Part shown: positions 52,902-62,673 of the stretch, one piece after another
Position numbering within the stretch: the first letter of the stretch is position 1
Layout: each line of letters starts with the position of its first letter
NCBI RefSeq assembly: GCF_001439605.1
Contig: NZ_LMBX01000021.1
Span: 1-64,000 of the forward strand
DNA length: 64,000 nt
Direction: 5' to 3'
DNA from: Cytobacillus praedii
GTDB taxonomy: Bacteria > Bacillota > Bacilli > Bacillales > Cytobacillaceae
The notes under the pieces: generated by a model
Told to the model about the DNA's origin: nothing
Database searches by the model: none
The model's input: the letters and a program-made list of their open reading frames with translations, nothing else
Program-made: the position numbers and the translations under genes

Positions 52902-55285
52902 ATTCCCCATACCTCCACTTCTACTTGAACATATACTCTGGAAGGTGCGGTAGTCGTATTGCCGATTGTGTTTGTAAACTCAAGAAAAAGGTTGTTAAAA
53001 GAAGGGTCAAGATTATGGAATTTAGTCAGGTTTACATACCCTGCCTGCCCATATGACTGAGTATTATCATGTCCAGGAGTAGTAATAGTAGCTCTAGGGT
53101 CAATATTCTTATTAAACTGTACATACTGTTGCCTGATTCCACTAGTACTACTCGTTCTGTTAAAACCCCATACTCTTCCTGTAGTAAGCCATTCTTCTAC
53201 ATCTATTTCGTAGCCGTATGTTGGGTTCATCCTTCTAGTAGTAGCTAGCTCTATATTTGAACCCATTGGCTTACTTGCTATATTACTAAAATACACTTTA
53301 ATAATTTTTGGCACTATTCCATCTAAAGGAATAGTTTTAATATACTTGTTCGGCTTATCAGCCGTTGATACATGGGCAGGGTATACATCTATATTATCAG
53401 TGGTGTAAACTTCCCAATAAATCCTTTGATATCTCAGCCTTCCTACAGGCTTGCCATCAGGCATAAGAGGGTAGCCATCTTTGCCTATCACTGGAATGCC
53501 ATATGGTTTACCAAGTTTATTAACAGTAATTTGCTCAATTTGTGATACTTTTCTTTTCAATTCCTCAATTTGAGTAACCTGATCGTCACTCTCCATATGG
53601 AAGTTAACTGTACCTTTCGCTTGTGTTTCTCTTACATTACAAGAAAAAGAAAACTTATCTTTTACTTTGTAAGTAACACTATAAAAACTTAAAGAGTCAA
53701 AAAGAGGTTTTTCTAGTTGTGCATCTGTACTCAGTGTCCAGTTGTCGTGTTTTCCACTTTTAACTACTTCAATAACTTTCTCGGGCGTGTACTTTGTTTC
53801 AGAGCCATTTACAGAAGTACTACCAATGTAATATTTATCTCCTGACAGGACAGGATTCGCATTTTCTCTTAATACTACACCTTCACCAAGAGTAACTTTA
53901 TTTGTACCTTTTACTAATCGTAATGCACCTTCATACTTAGCAGGAACATCCTGTTCAGTAGTAGTTTTGTAAATGATTTTTAAAGGCTTCCATCCATAAT
54001 AACTAGCCTGTGGTAAAGATAAACTCTCACCTGTACCGATTATACGAATCCATTTCTTTTCACCTTTTGTTGCTTTGTTTGCTTCAACATAAGGAGTAGT
54101 ACCATCCGTATGAGCCATCTTCCAACCTAGAATAAAAGCCATTATTTCAAGTTTTCTAGGTAATGGTTCAGGAGTAGGTTGCCCTGCGGAAGGTGGTGCC
54201 GGATCATCTTGCCAGCCTGTGTCTGTTGCAGAAACAAACAATATTAAACTATCGTTATCAAGGTAAAATCGATTGTTTGTGATATTGGCAGCCGAATCTG
54301 TACGAGTGAAGTATGAGTTATTGAATTTAATAACCTCTACATCGTAGATATCAATCCCTTTAGCAAAATCACTTAACGGAATCTTTATAGCCTTACCACC
54401 TGTGTAACTGCTATTGATAGTTGGGTTCTTAACGGTATCAGCAGTTAATTCACATTCAATTCTGTTCTGCTTTTTTTGCCAATTTCCTTGCCCATCTTGA
54501 TATAGCTTATCTCCTTTATAGAGATACTCATCAAAATATAAATATGAGCCATTATCTACTTCAATATATGGCCCTCTAACAGGTTGATAGTTCTGAACGA
54601 ATTCTCTTTCAACTGTTCCCTCAATAAGCATTGGTCCTTCAAAAGTGAAAGTACCAGGTTCATCATTCTTATTTTTGAATGCTAAGTGAATAGTTGAATG
54701 GTTGCCAGAATTAAATTTAATTAATTGATCTGCTGTATAAGCTACCACTGCTGTTTCACTCATTGTAGAGTCTAGAACTGCAATCGCTCCAGTATGCTTC
54801 ATGCTATACACATAATCTTGATTACGTTTGATTTCAACTTTAATGGAACTTACTTCTTTTGCACTCGCAGCATTCAAGGTAACTCTATCTGGACTGTTTT
54901 TAACTACGTTTGCATGTAAGGTCCAATGATTGAAATCAAGAGAGTGATTCTTAACTTCATCCCCTAAAATCTCAACAGGTACAAGGGCAGCATGTCCAGG
55001 AGCTTCAATAGTGTTCTCTCCACGCTTTAGGGTTACAGTTACCTTTTCTTCTTCCTTGACCATGTTTTCCATCGCTGTGACTCGCCCGGCAATCGCTGGA
55101 TCAGCTTCTTCTAACTTGATCCCATTCCATGTACCTTTAAAATCACCTGTTACATCTACCTTTTTCTGCAGTTCGTCATCCTGATCATTATGAGCTTTAA
55201 CAAGATTATCAAACTCATCGTTTACTTCATCTGCATTAGTTTTGGTGCCATTTTTAAATTTATATAATCGATCAACTTTTGCCAT
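52898..55285 (-). CDS. Tail fibre/receptor-binding appendage protein
   Basis: The 795-residue protein starts with VDRLYKFKNGTKTNADEVND, a motif like virion-anchoring domains of Bacillus fibres. A coiled segment and several beta-rich domains follow. A further coiled coil (about 580-600, QVTQIEELKRKVSQIEQI) precedes a C-terminal beta domain (VYPAHVSTADKPNKY, WLTTGRVWGFNRTSS). A role in receptor binding is inferred from size, position between the hub and M23 protein, and this architecture. No enzyme motif was seen. Confidence 0.75.
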   Translation of the reverse strand: MAKVDRLYKFKNGTKTNADEVNDEFDNLVKAHNDQDDELQKKVDVTGDFKGTWNGIKLEEADPAIAGRVTAMENMVKEEEKVTVTLKRGENTIEAPGHAALVPVEILGDEVKNHSLDFNHWTLHANVVKNSPDRVTLNAASAKEVSSIKVEIKRNQDYVYSMKHTGAIAVLDSTMSETAVVAYTADQLIKFNSGNHSTIHLAFKNKNDEPGTFTFEGPMLIEGTVEREFVQNYQPVRGPYIEVDNGSYLYFDEYLYKGDKLYQDGQGNWQKKQNRIECELTADTVKNPTINSSYTGGKAIKIPLSDFAKGIDIYDVEVIKFNNSYFTRTDSAANITNNRFYLDNDSLILFVSATDTGWQDDPAPPSAGQPTPEPLPRKLEIMAFILGWKMAHTDGTTPYVEANKATKGEKKWIRIIGTGESLSLPQASYYGWKPLKIIYKTTTEQDVPAKYEGALRLVKGTNKVTLGEGVVLRENANPVLSGDKYYIGSTSVNGSETKYTPEKVIEVVKSGKHDNWTLSTDAQLEKPLFDSLSFYSVTYKVKDKFSFSCNVRETQAKGTVNFHMESDDQVTQIEELKRKVSQIEQITVNKLGKPYGIPVIGKDGYPLMPDGKPVGRLRYQRIYWEVYTTDNIDVYPAHVSTADKPNKYIKTIPLDGIVPKIIKVYFSNIASKPMGSNIELATTRRMNPTYGYEIDVEEWLTTGRVWGFNRTSSTSGIRQQYVQFNKNIDPRATITTPGHDNTQSYGQAGYVNLTKFHNLDPSFNNLFLEFTNTIGNTTTAPSRVYVQVEVEVWGI

Positions 55286-55298
55286 GGAATCAACTCCT

Positions 55299-56852
55299 TT
55301 ATGGCTTTTTTAGCTTGTATTGAAAAACCATCTCTAGAATAGTTAATGGTTGGTCTTTTATATCATTCGTAATAATCAACTGTATGTGTTTTCCTCTTTG
55401 TTGAATTCTTAATTCGTTTTCTACCACGTCACGATAACCCCAATACGATCCTTCCCATTCCGCTTTTCCCCAACCTTCTGACTCATCTGTTGAAACCTCT
55501 TCAATTTCCACATCAATGTAGTCAATTTTGGCAGCAAGATTAAATATAGAATCTTCTTCATCGTATTGCTGGGCTATAGTCCAAAACTTGCGGAATTTTT
55601 TATCTTGAACAGGTTTATCAAAATCAAAATTCTTAGTTTTTAGCATGAAGGAAATTGCTTCTCCATCATCTGAATAAACTTTCTCGTCAAAACGGTAAAT
55701 GTATCCAGAGTCAGAAGTAAAAAATAAAACCCCTTCTTTGGATAAAAAGGAGTTTGCTTTTATGTTGGTAAACTTGGTCCAACATTGAAGAATTGTATCG
55801 TAAACAAGTGTTAATCCACTTGGGAATGAAAGATAGTATTTGTTGTCAAAATAATGTCCAACGGCTTTTCGTTTATCAGCTAAAGGAATAGATTTTAACG
55901 TGTTCTCAATGCTTGAAAGCACTCTTCCTTGACTTACAAGCGTAGATACGAGCCTTGCACTCACATAGTTTTGATCTGTGGAATACATAGCATATACACC
56001 ATCTTCAGCAAGGTAGAAAAGGTCATTGCCAACCATCTTAACAGAGTTTGGAGCAATGCAGCCTGTAGGTACATTGATTTTCTGAAGGTCAAACGCATCA
56101 ATAGTCCGGCCGTCTCCACGTAAGAACCAGACAGAGTTTTCACAAAGGATAACTAAACCATCGCGAAATATCTCAAGTTGATTAATCACATCGTTATTAT
56201 CTGTAGCAACATCAATGAAAAAGATTGCTGGCCAGTAATCGTATACTGCATAACCAATCCTTGGGTCATGATGACAGAATGACAGTCGATTCTTAACTGT
56301 TGGGTGTGCTGCAGCGTAAATCCTGTCTTGTTTTATAGCCAATGCCCTAAAATTAGTGAGATTAGCTAAATCATTAAGCCCGGGGTCTTGTTCTTCATTC
56401 ACCCCTGTTCCCTCGGTGCCTTCCACAACTGGGACATGGGGAGTAACCTCAGAAACAATCCCAGCTTGATAATGTTTAAGCTTACCACCATCCGCAAACA
56501 GCACAACATCCCCGATATTACGGTCTTTGTAGCTAATCATTTGTACTTCAGAGCTAGTTAGAGAGCCTGTAATCGCGCTCAGATTGCCGTTTGACTCACT
56601 GTAGACCTTTTTATCACTGACAGCCAAATAAGCCCTATCTCCATTAAATCTGTTGTGCTGATAGTGCTTGGTGATAGGCTGTGGAAGTTGGGTGGAATAT
56701 CTAACATAGCCGTTACGCTTTGATATTGGCCCTTTACCAAATACCACGTTCTCCGCATCAACTACTGCTTGATCCGGAATAAGATTAGCTGCTGTTTTAT
56801 CGTTAATACCTAATTCAAATGTTCTTAAAGGATAGAGTAACTTCTTAGCCAT
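55299..56852 (-). CDS. Beta-propeller-like tail hub/nozzle protein
   Basis: The 517-residue protein consists of repeating beta strands with short aromatic motifs such as LAVSDKKVYSESNG, LCENSVWFLRGDG and FLAEDGVYAMYSTD-like repeats, typical of a propeller. It resembles the gp10/gp12-type hub and nozzle proteins of short-tailed phages. The start ATG at 56852 overlaps the adaptor stop (TAATG). The place after the adaptor supports this role. Confidence is moderate because propeller proteins share few residues. Confidence 0.7.
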   Translation of the reverse strand: MAKKLLYPLRTFELGINDKTAANLIPDQAVVDAENVVFGKGPISKRNGYVRYSTQLPQPITKHYQHNRFNGDRAYLAVSDKKVYSESNGNLSAITGSLTSSEVQMISYKDRNIGDVVLFADGGKLKHYQAGIVSEVTPHVPVVEGTEGTGVNEEQDPGLNDLANLTNFRALAIKQDRIYAAAHPTVKNRLSFCHHDPRIGYAVYDYWPAIFFIDVATDNNDVINQLEIFRDGLVILCENSVWFLRGDGRTIDAFDLQKINVPTGCIAPNSVKMVGNDLFYLAEDGVYAMYSTDQNYVSARLVSTLVSQGRVLSSIENTLKSIPLADKRKAVGHYFDNKYYLSFPSGLTLVYDTILQCWTKFTNIKANSFLSKEGVLFFTSDSGYIYRFDEKVYSDDGEAISFMLKTKNFDFDKPVQDKKFRKFWTIAQQYDEEDSIFNLAAKIDYIDVEIEEVSTDESEGWGKAEWEGSYWGYRDVVENELRIQQRGKHIQLIITNDIKDQPLTILEMVFQYKLKKP

Positions 56853-57406
56853 TACCAATACACCTCTTGAATAGTGTAGATCTCATTGGATTGGTTGAAA
56901 GTGATAAACTCATCCTTTCGCCTTAAATAATCACTCCATGCACTGCTTTGCATTTCCAATTCTTCATCCTGGTATTTTGCTTTTGCAACTGCATATAAGA
57001 CTAAGAGATCATGGTATTGTTCCGGCAGTACTGGAATATCATCTGGATTTACAAGCCGCGGTAATCGCGCATGATAATACAGATTCATTTCACTATCTAA
57101 TTTTGGAGTCGGCTGCAAAATTAAATCATTGCCCCACATTTTATAGCCTGTTGAAGAGAAATCATCAAACTGAACGAGGTTTACACGTTTATTACTCTCG
57201 TCAAATAGATAAACGATATTTACAAGATCAGTTGGCAAAGGGTATTTCGATTGGTCTGCTATCACTTCGTATGTTTGGTGCTTCTGGTGCTTCACATACG
57301 GCGTTAAATCATCGAGTCCTCGATTGAGCCATTGCGTAATCTCTGCATTAGACAGCGAATCATCAATATCCTTATTAACCTCTTTAATTAATTCAGATAG
57401 CTTCAT
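56852..57406 (-). CDS. Head-tail adaptor protein
   Basis: This 184-residue protein starts with a helical domain (LSELIKEVNKDIDDSLSNAE, ITQWLNRGLDDLTPYVKHQ). Beta strands follow, with PLPTDLVNIVYLFDE and an ending VLYAVAKAKYQDEELEMQSS. Adaptors of short-tailed phages (for example gp4 of P22-like and similar DUF proteins) share this helical-plus-beta layout. It lies between capsid and hub, as expected of a connector. Confidence 0.7.
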   Translation of the reverse strand: MKLSELIKEVNKDIDDSLSNAEITQWLNRGLDDLTPYVKHQKHQTYEVIADQSKYPLPTDLVNIVYLFDESNKRVNLVQFDDFSSTGYKMWGNDLILQPTPKLDSEMNLYYHARLPRLVNPDDIPVLPEQYHDLLVLYAVAKAKYQDEELEMQSSAWSDYLRRKDEFITFNQSNEIYTIQEVYW

Positions 57407-57421
57407 TTACTCACCCCTAAT

Positions 57422-57456
57422 AAAAAAGCCAGGGTGAATTAAATCAACCCTGACTG
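57422..57456 (-). terminator. Terminator after the small capsid-adjacent gene
   Basis: On the minus strand CAGGGT pairs with ACCCTG around an 11-nt loop, followed by GGCTTTTTTATT. It overlaps the end of the 91-residue gene, between capsid and adaptor. Confidence 0.7.
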
Positions 57457-57714
57457 TTCTAAGATATCAGCAACCGACTGCGGCACTTCTACTGTTTTAC
57501 CTAATTGAATTTGATAAATATATCCGTTTATCTGTACCGCCTGATACGGCCATTGTACTTCTTTCCCTGCTTTCTCCTGTGCTTCAAGCTTTTGTTTTAC
57601 ATCAGCCGGAATATAGAGTCGAACCTTCACTTTATCTTGTTTTGCCAATAGTTCAGCTGTATCCTCGGTGATTTTCTCCATATCATTATCATTTAAAGTT
57701 TTTTTAGTAGTCAT
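57439..57714 (-). CDS. Unknown capsid-adjacent protein
   Basis: This 91-residue protein has a helical N-terminus (LNDNDMEKITEDTAELLAKQ) and a beta-rich end (VQWPYQAVQINGYIYQIQLG KTVEVPQSVADIL). It is encoded right after the capsid gene and before the adaptor. The place suggests a head accessory or decoration protein, but no family was recognised. Confidence 0.7.
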   Translation of the reverse strand: MTTKKTLNDNDMEKITEDTAELLAKQDKVKVRLYIPADVKQKLEAQEKAGKEVQWPYQAVQINGYIYQIQLGKTVEVPQSVADILEQSGLI

Positions 57715-57737
57715 TAGTCTATCATCCTTTCAATATT

Positions 57738-57768
57738 AAATAAAAAAGGAAGGGTTACCCCTCCCACA
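57738..57768 (-). terminator. Terminator after the major capsid gene
   Basis: On the minus strand GGGAGGG pairs with CCCTTCC (one G-U pair, 4-nt loop) and runs into TTTTTTATTT. It lies 5-30 bases past the capsid stop codon and should lower distal expression. Confidence 0.85.
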
Positions 57769-57771
57769 GCA

Positions 57772-58704
57772 TTAACCTGATACAGTATGTTCGATACGGA
57801 CACAAGCCAATTCTTCAAGTCGAACAACTGTGAAGAATGCTTTCCATCCAGAAGTTGCAATTTGGTTTAATGGATCCGCAGTACCAGCTGAACCGTGCGG
57901 CTTGATGATGTTCTTTACGGATCCAGAGCTTTCAACGTCAGACATACCATAGAAATCCTTACCGAATACTAGAGTAGCGTAAACGTCTACACTTGCAGCT
58001 CCTGCACCAGCGAATTTCTTAGCGAAAGAAGTCTCTACGAAACGAACTCCATACAAACGACCAATCTCACCATCAAAGATTTGCTTTCCTCCTGCGTATT
58101 TACTTACCTCTTCCCATTTAGGATCTGATTGAAGATCATATGCCGTACCAGGTTCAATAATCGCTACATAATCCCCACCATCTAATGGCTTAACATTAGC
58201 ACGCTTAAGTGTACGACGTGCTTTTCGAACCTCGTCAACTGTCAAATTATCTCCTGCTGCAATAGTCGCACGAGAAACACGACCAGCAGCGTATTGTACA
58301 GATGTACCAGCTACTAATACATCACGAGCAATAACGTCTAATGTCTGGGCTGATTGCTCACCTAATAGATCAGCTGTTTCATCCAATACAGGATCAATCG
58401 CTGTTAAGTCTAGAATATCGGACATTTCAATGTAGTCACCGTATTGAGCTAAAGTTCCGGTTTTTTGAGTCATATTCAATGCGTTACCTGCTGGCTTTAC
58501 TCCTTCTGTAAGGGCAGTTGTAGCTAACGGTAAAGCTGTGAATTGACGGAAATTAATTGTCTTACCGCCATTCTTAGGAATTGGACGTTTTTGCGCCCAT
58601 TTCAAGTGGAATAGCATTGGTAATAGACGTGCTAAAAGCTTTTTATCATAATAAGTTTGCATAGTTGGCGATAAGCCAGCTGTATTGGTAGTTTGTACTG
58701 CCAT
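57772..58704 (-). CDS. Major capsid protein (N4-gp56 family)
   Basis: This 310-residue protein has the N4-gp56 family pattern: YYDKKLLARLLPMLFHLKWA, IPKNGGKTINFRQFTALPLA, ALTEGVKPAGNALN, a QYGDYIEMSDILDLTAIDP segment and GRLYGVRFVETSFAKKF. N4-gp56 capsids assemble the HK97-fold head of many short-tailed phages and some long-tailed ones. A strong AGGAG site precedes the ATG, and its own terminator follows. The scaffold gene is just upstream. Confidence 0.9.
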   Translation of the reverse strand: MAVQTTNTAGLSPTMQTYYDKKLLARLLPMLFHLKWAQKRPIPKNGGKTINFRQFTALPLATTALTEGVKPAGNALNMTQKTGTLAQYGDYIEMSDILDLTAIDPVLDETADLLGEQSAQTLDVIARDVLVAGTSVQYAAGRVSRATIAAGDNLTVDEVRKARRTLKRANVKPLDGGDYVAIIEPGTAYDLQSDPKWEEVSKYAGGKQIFDGEIGRLYGVRFVETSFAKKFAGAGAASVDVYATLVFGKDFYGMSDVESSGSVKNIIKPHGSAGTADPLNQIATSGWKAFFTVVRLEELACVRIEHTVSG

Positions 58705-58724
58705 GTTTGATCATCTCCTATAAA

Positions 58725-59504
58725 TTAAAATGTAATCCTTTCCCCACGTTGTACACGCTCGGAAAGGGCTTCAATATCTTTAAGACTCATTGATTCAGGA
58801 TTAAAGGTAGTATTACCTGGCTTGTCATTAGTTGAAATGATTTGCTTTTCATCCCTGCCAGTGACTTGCGCTAATACTTCCTGCTCTTTTTGGCGAGCAA
58901 CATTTTGAATACGATCCTCATAGGTAACTAGCTTATAAGCATCCTCTAAGGAATAACCTTTTTGGATAGCTGTTTGGAAAACTTGTTCCTCATACTGAGT
59001 GAAGTCCTCGTATTTTGAACGTAGCCCCTTGACTTCTGCATCGATTTCATTATGTCTTTTTTCTTTTTGAAGATTTTCAAGTTCAGTGCGCATCTGCTGC
59101 AACTCGTTATTAACTGGTTCGAAGTGTTGACGATAAACACTTTCATCTACACCAAACTTTTGCGATTCCCTCTGGATTCTCTCTTGCTCTTCTGCTTGCT
59201 CGATAGCTTGGAATAATTCATCAGTGTTCTGGTAGCCACTGATTTTAGCCACTCTATCAAGGTAAGTGGCAGACTTCTCTAGCTCATCGGCACGTTGTTT
59301 TACTTTGTCATAGTTGTATCCCTTTTGAAGATACTCTTGACGTTGTGTAACAGGAATTTTTACGTCTTCCTTGTTATATTTGATAACGTCGTATTCTTCC
59401 TCCTGCGTGGTATCAAGAGTTTCAATTTCTTCTTGTGTCGTGTCTAATGCTGTATCAGGTGTTTCCTCAATTACTTGTTCGGTTTGGTTGCCGAATTCAT
59501 CCAT
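58725..59504 (-). CDS. Capsid scaffolding protein
   Basis: This 259-residue protein is very acidic and Gln/Glu-rich with a long coiled coil (about 65-185). The N-terminus has repeated TQEEIETLDTTQEEE. The C-terminus (PESMSLKDIEALSERVQRGE) is short and likely contacts the coat. The position directly upstream of the major capsid gene and this composition are those of phage scaffolds. No protease gene was found next to it. Confidence 0.85.
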   Translation of the reverse strand: MDEFGNQTEQVIEETPDTALDTTQEEIETLDTTQEEEYDVIKYNKEDVKIPVTQRQEYLQKGYNYDKVKQRADELEKSATYLDRVAKISGYQNTDELFQAIEQAEEQERIQRESQKFGVDESVYRQHFEPVNNELQQMRTELENLQKEKRHNEIDAEVKGLRSKYEDFTQYEEQVFQTAIQKGYSLEDAYKLVTYEDRIQNVARQKEQEVLAQVTGRDEKQIISTNDKPGNTTFNPESMSLKDIEALSERVQRGERITF

Positions 59505-59569
59505 GTTAATTCCTCCTTCGGTATGGTAGCCGAATAATTCCGGACAGTTTAATGTCTTATCCAGGACAA

Positions 59570-59596
59570 AATAAAAAACACCTATCTAGGTGCTAG
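59570..59596 (-). terminator. Terminator after the portal gene
   Basis: On the minus strand CACCTA pairs with TAGGTG across a tight loop and leads into TTTTTTATTTTG. It overlaps the end of the portal gene and separates it from the scaffold. Confidence 0.75.
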
Positions 59597-61258
59597 TAAT
59601 GTTTGCATTATTTCTTCTTCACTCATACCTTGTTCAAGCATTAACTGTATTTCTTGCTTTAACTCAGGCGGTGCGTTTTCAAAGAATGTCTGAAAGTCTG
59701 GTGGTGTCTGCGGAGCTCCCCCTTTTTGTTCCTGTAGTTGTTTTTGCTTTTCTACTTCCCTTAACCTTGATACAATCCTATCTTTATTTGGAAGCCCTTC
59801 CTGCATTTCTACATATTCAGAACCAAGTAATAAACCCTTTTCGAATAATTGATCAGCAAGCTGTGCTATATATGCTTTTGATGTTGGTGTAGATGCACCA
59901 GCTGATACCTTCACATCGAAATCAATGTCCTTATACTGCAAAGCATTAAATTCCATAAATTCAAAAGAACCATCTTCATCCATGATCCGGATAAAACGGG
60001 TTTCTTTATAATTCTCTTTTACAAGCTCAATCATCAACTCGTATACATCTTTGATAGATTGATAAAGGTTGCGAGCAATCCCTTTTATAGGAATACTCCC
60101 CTGTTCTTGAAGCATTTGAATAGCAGCTGCAGCAGTAACCCCTTTTGGTGTTTCGCCAGTTAGTGAATCATATACACCACCAATCTTCTCTATGAAATCG
60201 ACCATCTTATCTGTCAATCTATAAACATCTGAAGACATGGAAGGTGCTTGGAGCCAATGAACAGCTTGATTTGGGTTCTTCGCATTCATTACTTGTCCTG
60301 GTTTGTTCGTCCATTTAGATGGATCAATTCCACTTTGCGGATCAATTAGAGTGATCGGGTTTGCATGCAAAAGCGCATGTGTTGTTGGCAATTCCACCAG
60401 TTTATTTAGTAACTTTTGATTACTGAGGATATTCTTAGGCTCTCCAATACCCCATATGCTTTTGCTCTTTCTTTTTGCAACAAATGGGATGAACGGATAA
60501 CGCCCATGTTTAAATACCTTTTCAATATTTTTAAGAATTTTACCTCCTGCAGCATAAGCTACATGGATTCCGTTCTTGTCTTTATACCAATACTCATAAA
60601 ACATGACTCTATCTTTTCCATAATTGGAAGCAGGTCGTGAATATAGGTCGGTTACAATCGCTTGATCAGGATCAACTTTTTGATCAAATTTCTTCTCGAT
60701 CCACTGTATAGACTTATCAACCGCATAAAGAATAAATCTGCAGCCATCCACTGTTACAGCTTGCGGATCCGTAAAAACATTAGAAGCGTCCGGCACATCA
60801 ATAGCAATATCACCTTTCCAAATATTCTGCCTTGCCAAACTGCCACCAGATAAAGAATTATCCCAATAGACTTTAAACCATCCGGTTCCTAATAGCAGTC
60901 CTTGTCTAGTTACCTGGTCTGTTTTATCCTCAAGATCCACTCTTTCTGCTATCACATCCGTTACTTGTGTGAATATTTTAGCTGCTTCTTCATCATCCAT
61001 TGCAGTTGGTAAGATTAATCCAGTTGGGCGCATATTAGTGAGCTGTGGTGCTTTCTGGTCAACAATAAACGCGACATAATTTATTACCGGATCAGGGCGC
61101 CATGATGCTCTTTGTTTATTCCAGTGCTTTGCATTGTAAAAGTCATCATACTCCTTCATTTCATTCCTTAATTCACTTTGAGCGCTCAATGCTAGTTGGA
61201 AGTCTCTGACGACTTTATCATAAAGTTGTTTGTCTTCTTGCTTTTCCTTCGTTTTCAC
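59582..61258 (-). CDS. Portal protein
   Basis: This 558-residue protein starts with a charged helical segment and shows ASWRPDPVINYVAFIVDQKA, GWFKVYWDNSLSGGSLARQN, DIAIDVPDASNVFTDPQA and KSIWGIGEPKNILSNQKLL, as in P22/podovirus-like portals. It forms the 12-fold ring through which DNA enters. A Gln- and acid-rich end (MQEGLPNKDRIVSRLREVEK...) may be a barrel or tunnel region. The GTG start has GGAGGTGG upstream. It lies between large terminase and scaffold. Confidence 0.88.
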   Translation of the reverse strand: MKTKEKQEDKQLYDKVVRDFQLALSAQSELRNEMKEYDDFYNAKHWNKQRASWRPDPVINYVAFIVDQKAPQLTNMRPTGLILPTAMDDEEAAKIFTQVTDVIAERVDLEDKTDQVTRQGLLLGTGWFKVYWDNSLSGGSLARQNIWKGDIAIDVPDASNVFTDPQAVTVDGCRFILYAVDKSIQWIEKKFDQKVDPDQAIVTDLYSRPASNYGKDRVMFYEYWYKDKNGIHVAYAAGGKILKNIEKVFKHGRYPFIPFVAKRKSKSIWGIGEPKNILSNQKLLNKLVELPTTHALLHANPITLIDPQSGIDPSKWTNKPGQVMNAKNPNQAVHWLQAPSMSSDVYRLTDKMVDFIEKIGGVYDSLTGETPKGVTAAAAIQMLQEQGSIPIKGIARNLYQSIKDVYELMIELVKENYKETRFIRIMDEDGSFEFMEFNALQYKDIDFDVKVSAGASTPTSKAYIAQLADQLFEKGLLLGSEYVEMQEGLPNKDRIVSRLREVEKQKQLQEQKGGAPQTPPDFQTFFENAPPELKQEIQLMLEQGMSEEEIMQTLLAPR

Positions 61259-61269
61259 TCATCCACCTC

Positions 61270-62673
61270 CTAAAGGTCATTCCAGGAATAGTTATTATCA
61301 TCATTGTCTTGTAAAGCATGTGGTAGGTTGTTATCGACTGTCTTTATATGGGACATAGCATTACTTTCAATTGGTTCGAATGTGCGTGGGTCTGGCCTAC
61401 TCATGACTCCATAACGCAACGCATCATAGGCATGATCTTCTGCATCTGTATTAATATCTTCTGGCCTTCTCTCATCAATTGGCAAAGACGGCAAAGTACG
61501 GATTAAGTTTTCACAGTTAGAGAATACTTTCAGTTTACTGAATCTATTTCCTTTACTATCCTCATGCACTTTTAACCATGCATGCACCCTGTCTTTCCCA
61601 TTCAGCCTATCCTTACTCGCCAACTCTACCGGAACACCGTTGTTTTCATATGTTTCAGCAATAGACTCCCCATATTGGTTCTTAATCCAACACGCACTAT
61701 CTAATATGGTGTACTCGATTTTTTCGGCTGTCATTGAAACGATTTCCTTCGCTTGATCTACCGCATCTAATCCGGTCTTATAGGATTCTTTATATACATA
61801 AAGGTTATAATCTTGATCAATAGCAAACCATAAACAACAAAAAGGAGCAGTCCGACCATAGTCAACTGTTCTGAATCTTTTCCAAGTGGAAGGTATTTGA
61901 AATGGTTTAATAACATGTATCTCTTTATTCCATTCATCGAATGCCTGACCACTGAACGAATCCCAATCACCTTCAAGTAATTGTTTACGCTCTTTTGTTG
62001 GCAAACTTTCTAACCTTCTTAAATAATCAGGATCATTATTCAACAATTCTTGATTATCGTGAATTTTAGCAGGAATAAAACACCGAGTACCAGGCTTCTG
62101 TTCATCTTCTGTTGGTAAAGGCTTATGAATCTTTTCAGACTCTCCTACATCAATGAATCTACTTTTTACCCAAGTATGACCTACACCACCTGGGTTTGTT
62201 GCTGATTTAATCTGTCGTTTTATTTTCTGTTTACCCCTTAACCTCGAGGTCATATATCTATACTGTGTTTCAGTGAAGTGTGTTAATTCATCCCAATAAA
62301 TGAAGTCATACTCAGCACCCTGATAATTGAATACATCACTTTCTTTATCCATATATGCAAACTCAATTATGGAACCATTAGCAAATGTCCAGCGCCTTTT
62401 TGATTCATTGTATTTAGCAAGTCGTAAATCATATTTCTCTCTTGACCGCAAAATTAAAGAACGTTCCAAGTCAGGAAACGTTCTACGAAACATGATAATC
62501 TTGCAATTACTATACTTAGTTGCATTTTTATATGCATCCTCTAACAACGCTTCTGATTTCCCCCCACCAGCTGCACCGCCATACAGTATTTCATCTGCTG
62601 GGCAAGTATGAAACAGATATTGCCTTGTTTGGGGCTTATATTCGTTAATTATCGTTGTTCCACTCATCTTCAT
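61270..62673 (-). CDS. terL: Terminase large subunit
   Basis: This 467-residue protein packages DNA. The ATPase domain has LYGGAAGGGKSEALL (Walker A, 33-40), the YWDE Walker B near 128, and ATNPGGVGHTWVKSRFI as coupling motif. The nuclease part contains RTVDYGRTAPFCCLWFAID and AEDHAYDALRYGV. It is of the PBSX/terminase_6 type. Its start overlaps the small terminase end by about 29 bp, and a second ATG lies six bases downstream. Confidence 0.95.
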   Translation of the reverse strand: MKMSGTTIINEYKPQTRQYLFHTCPADEILYGGAAGGGKSEALLEDAYKNATKYSNCKIIMFRRTFPDLERSLILRSREKYDLRLAKYNESKRRWTFANGSIIEFAYMDKESDVFNYQGAEYDFIYWDELTHFTETQYRYMTSRLRGKQKIKRQIKSATNPGGVGHTWVKSRFIDVGESEKIHKPLPTEDEQKPGTRCFIPAKIHDNQELLNNDPDYLRRLESLPTKERKQLLEGDWDSFSGQAFDEWNKEIHVIKPFQIPSTWKRFRTVDYGRTAPFCCLWFAIDQDYNLYVYKESYKTGLDAVDQAKEIVSMTAEKIEYTILDSACWIKNQYGESIAETYENNGVPVELASKDRLNGKDRVHAWLKVHEDSKGNRFSKLKVFSNCENLIRTLPSLPIDERRPEDINTDAEDHAYDALRYGVMSRPDPRTFEPIESNAMSHIKTVDNNLPHALQDNDDNNYSWNDL

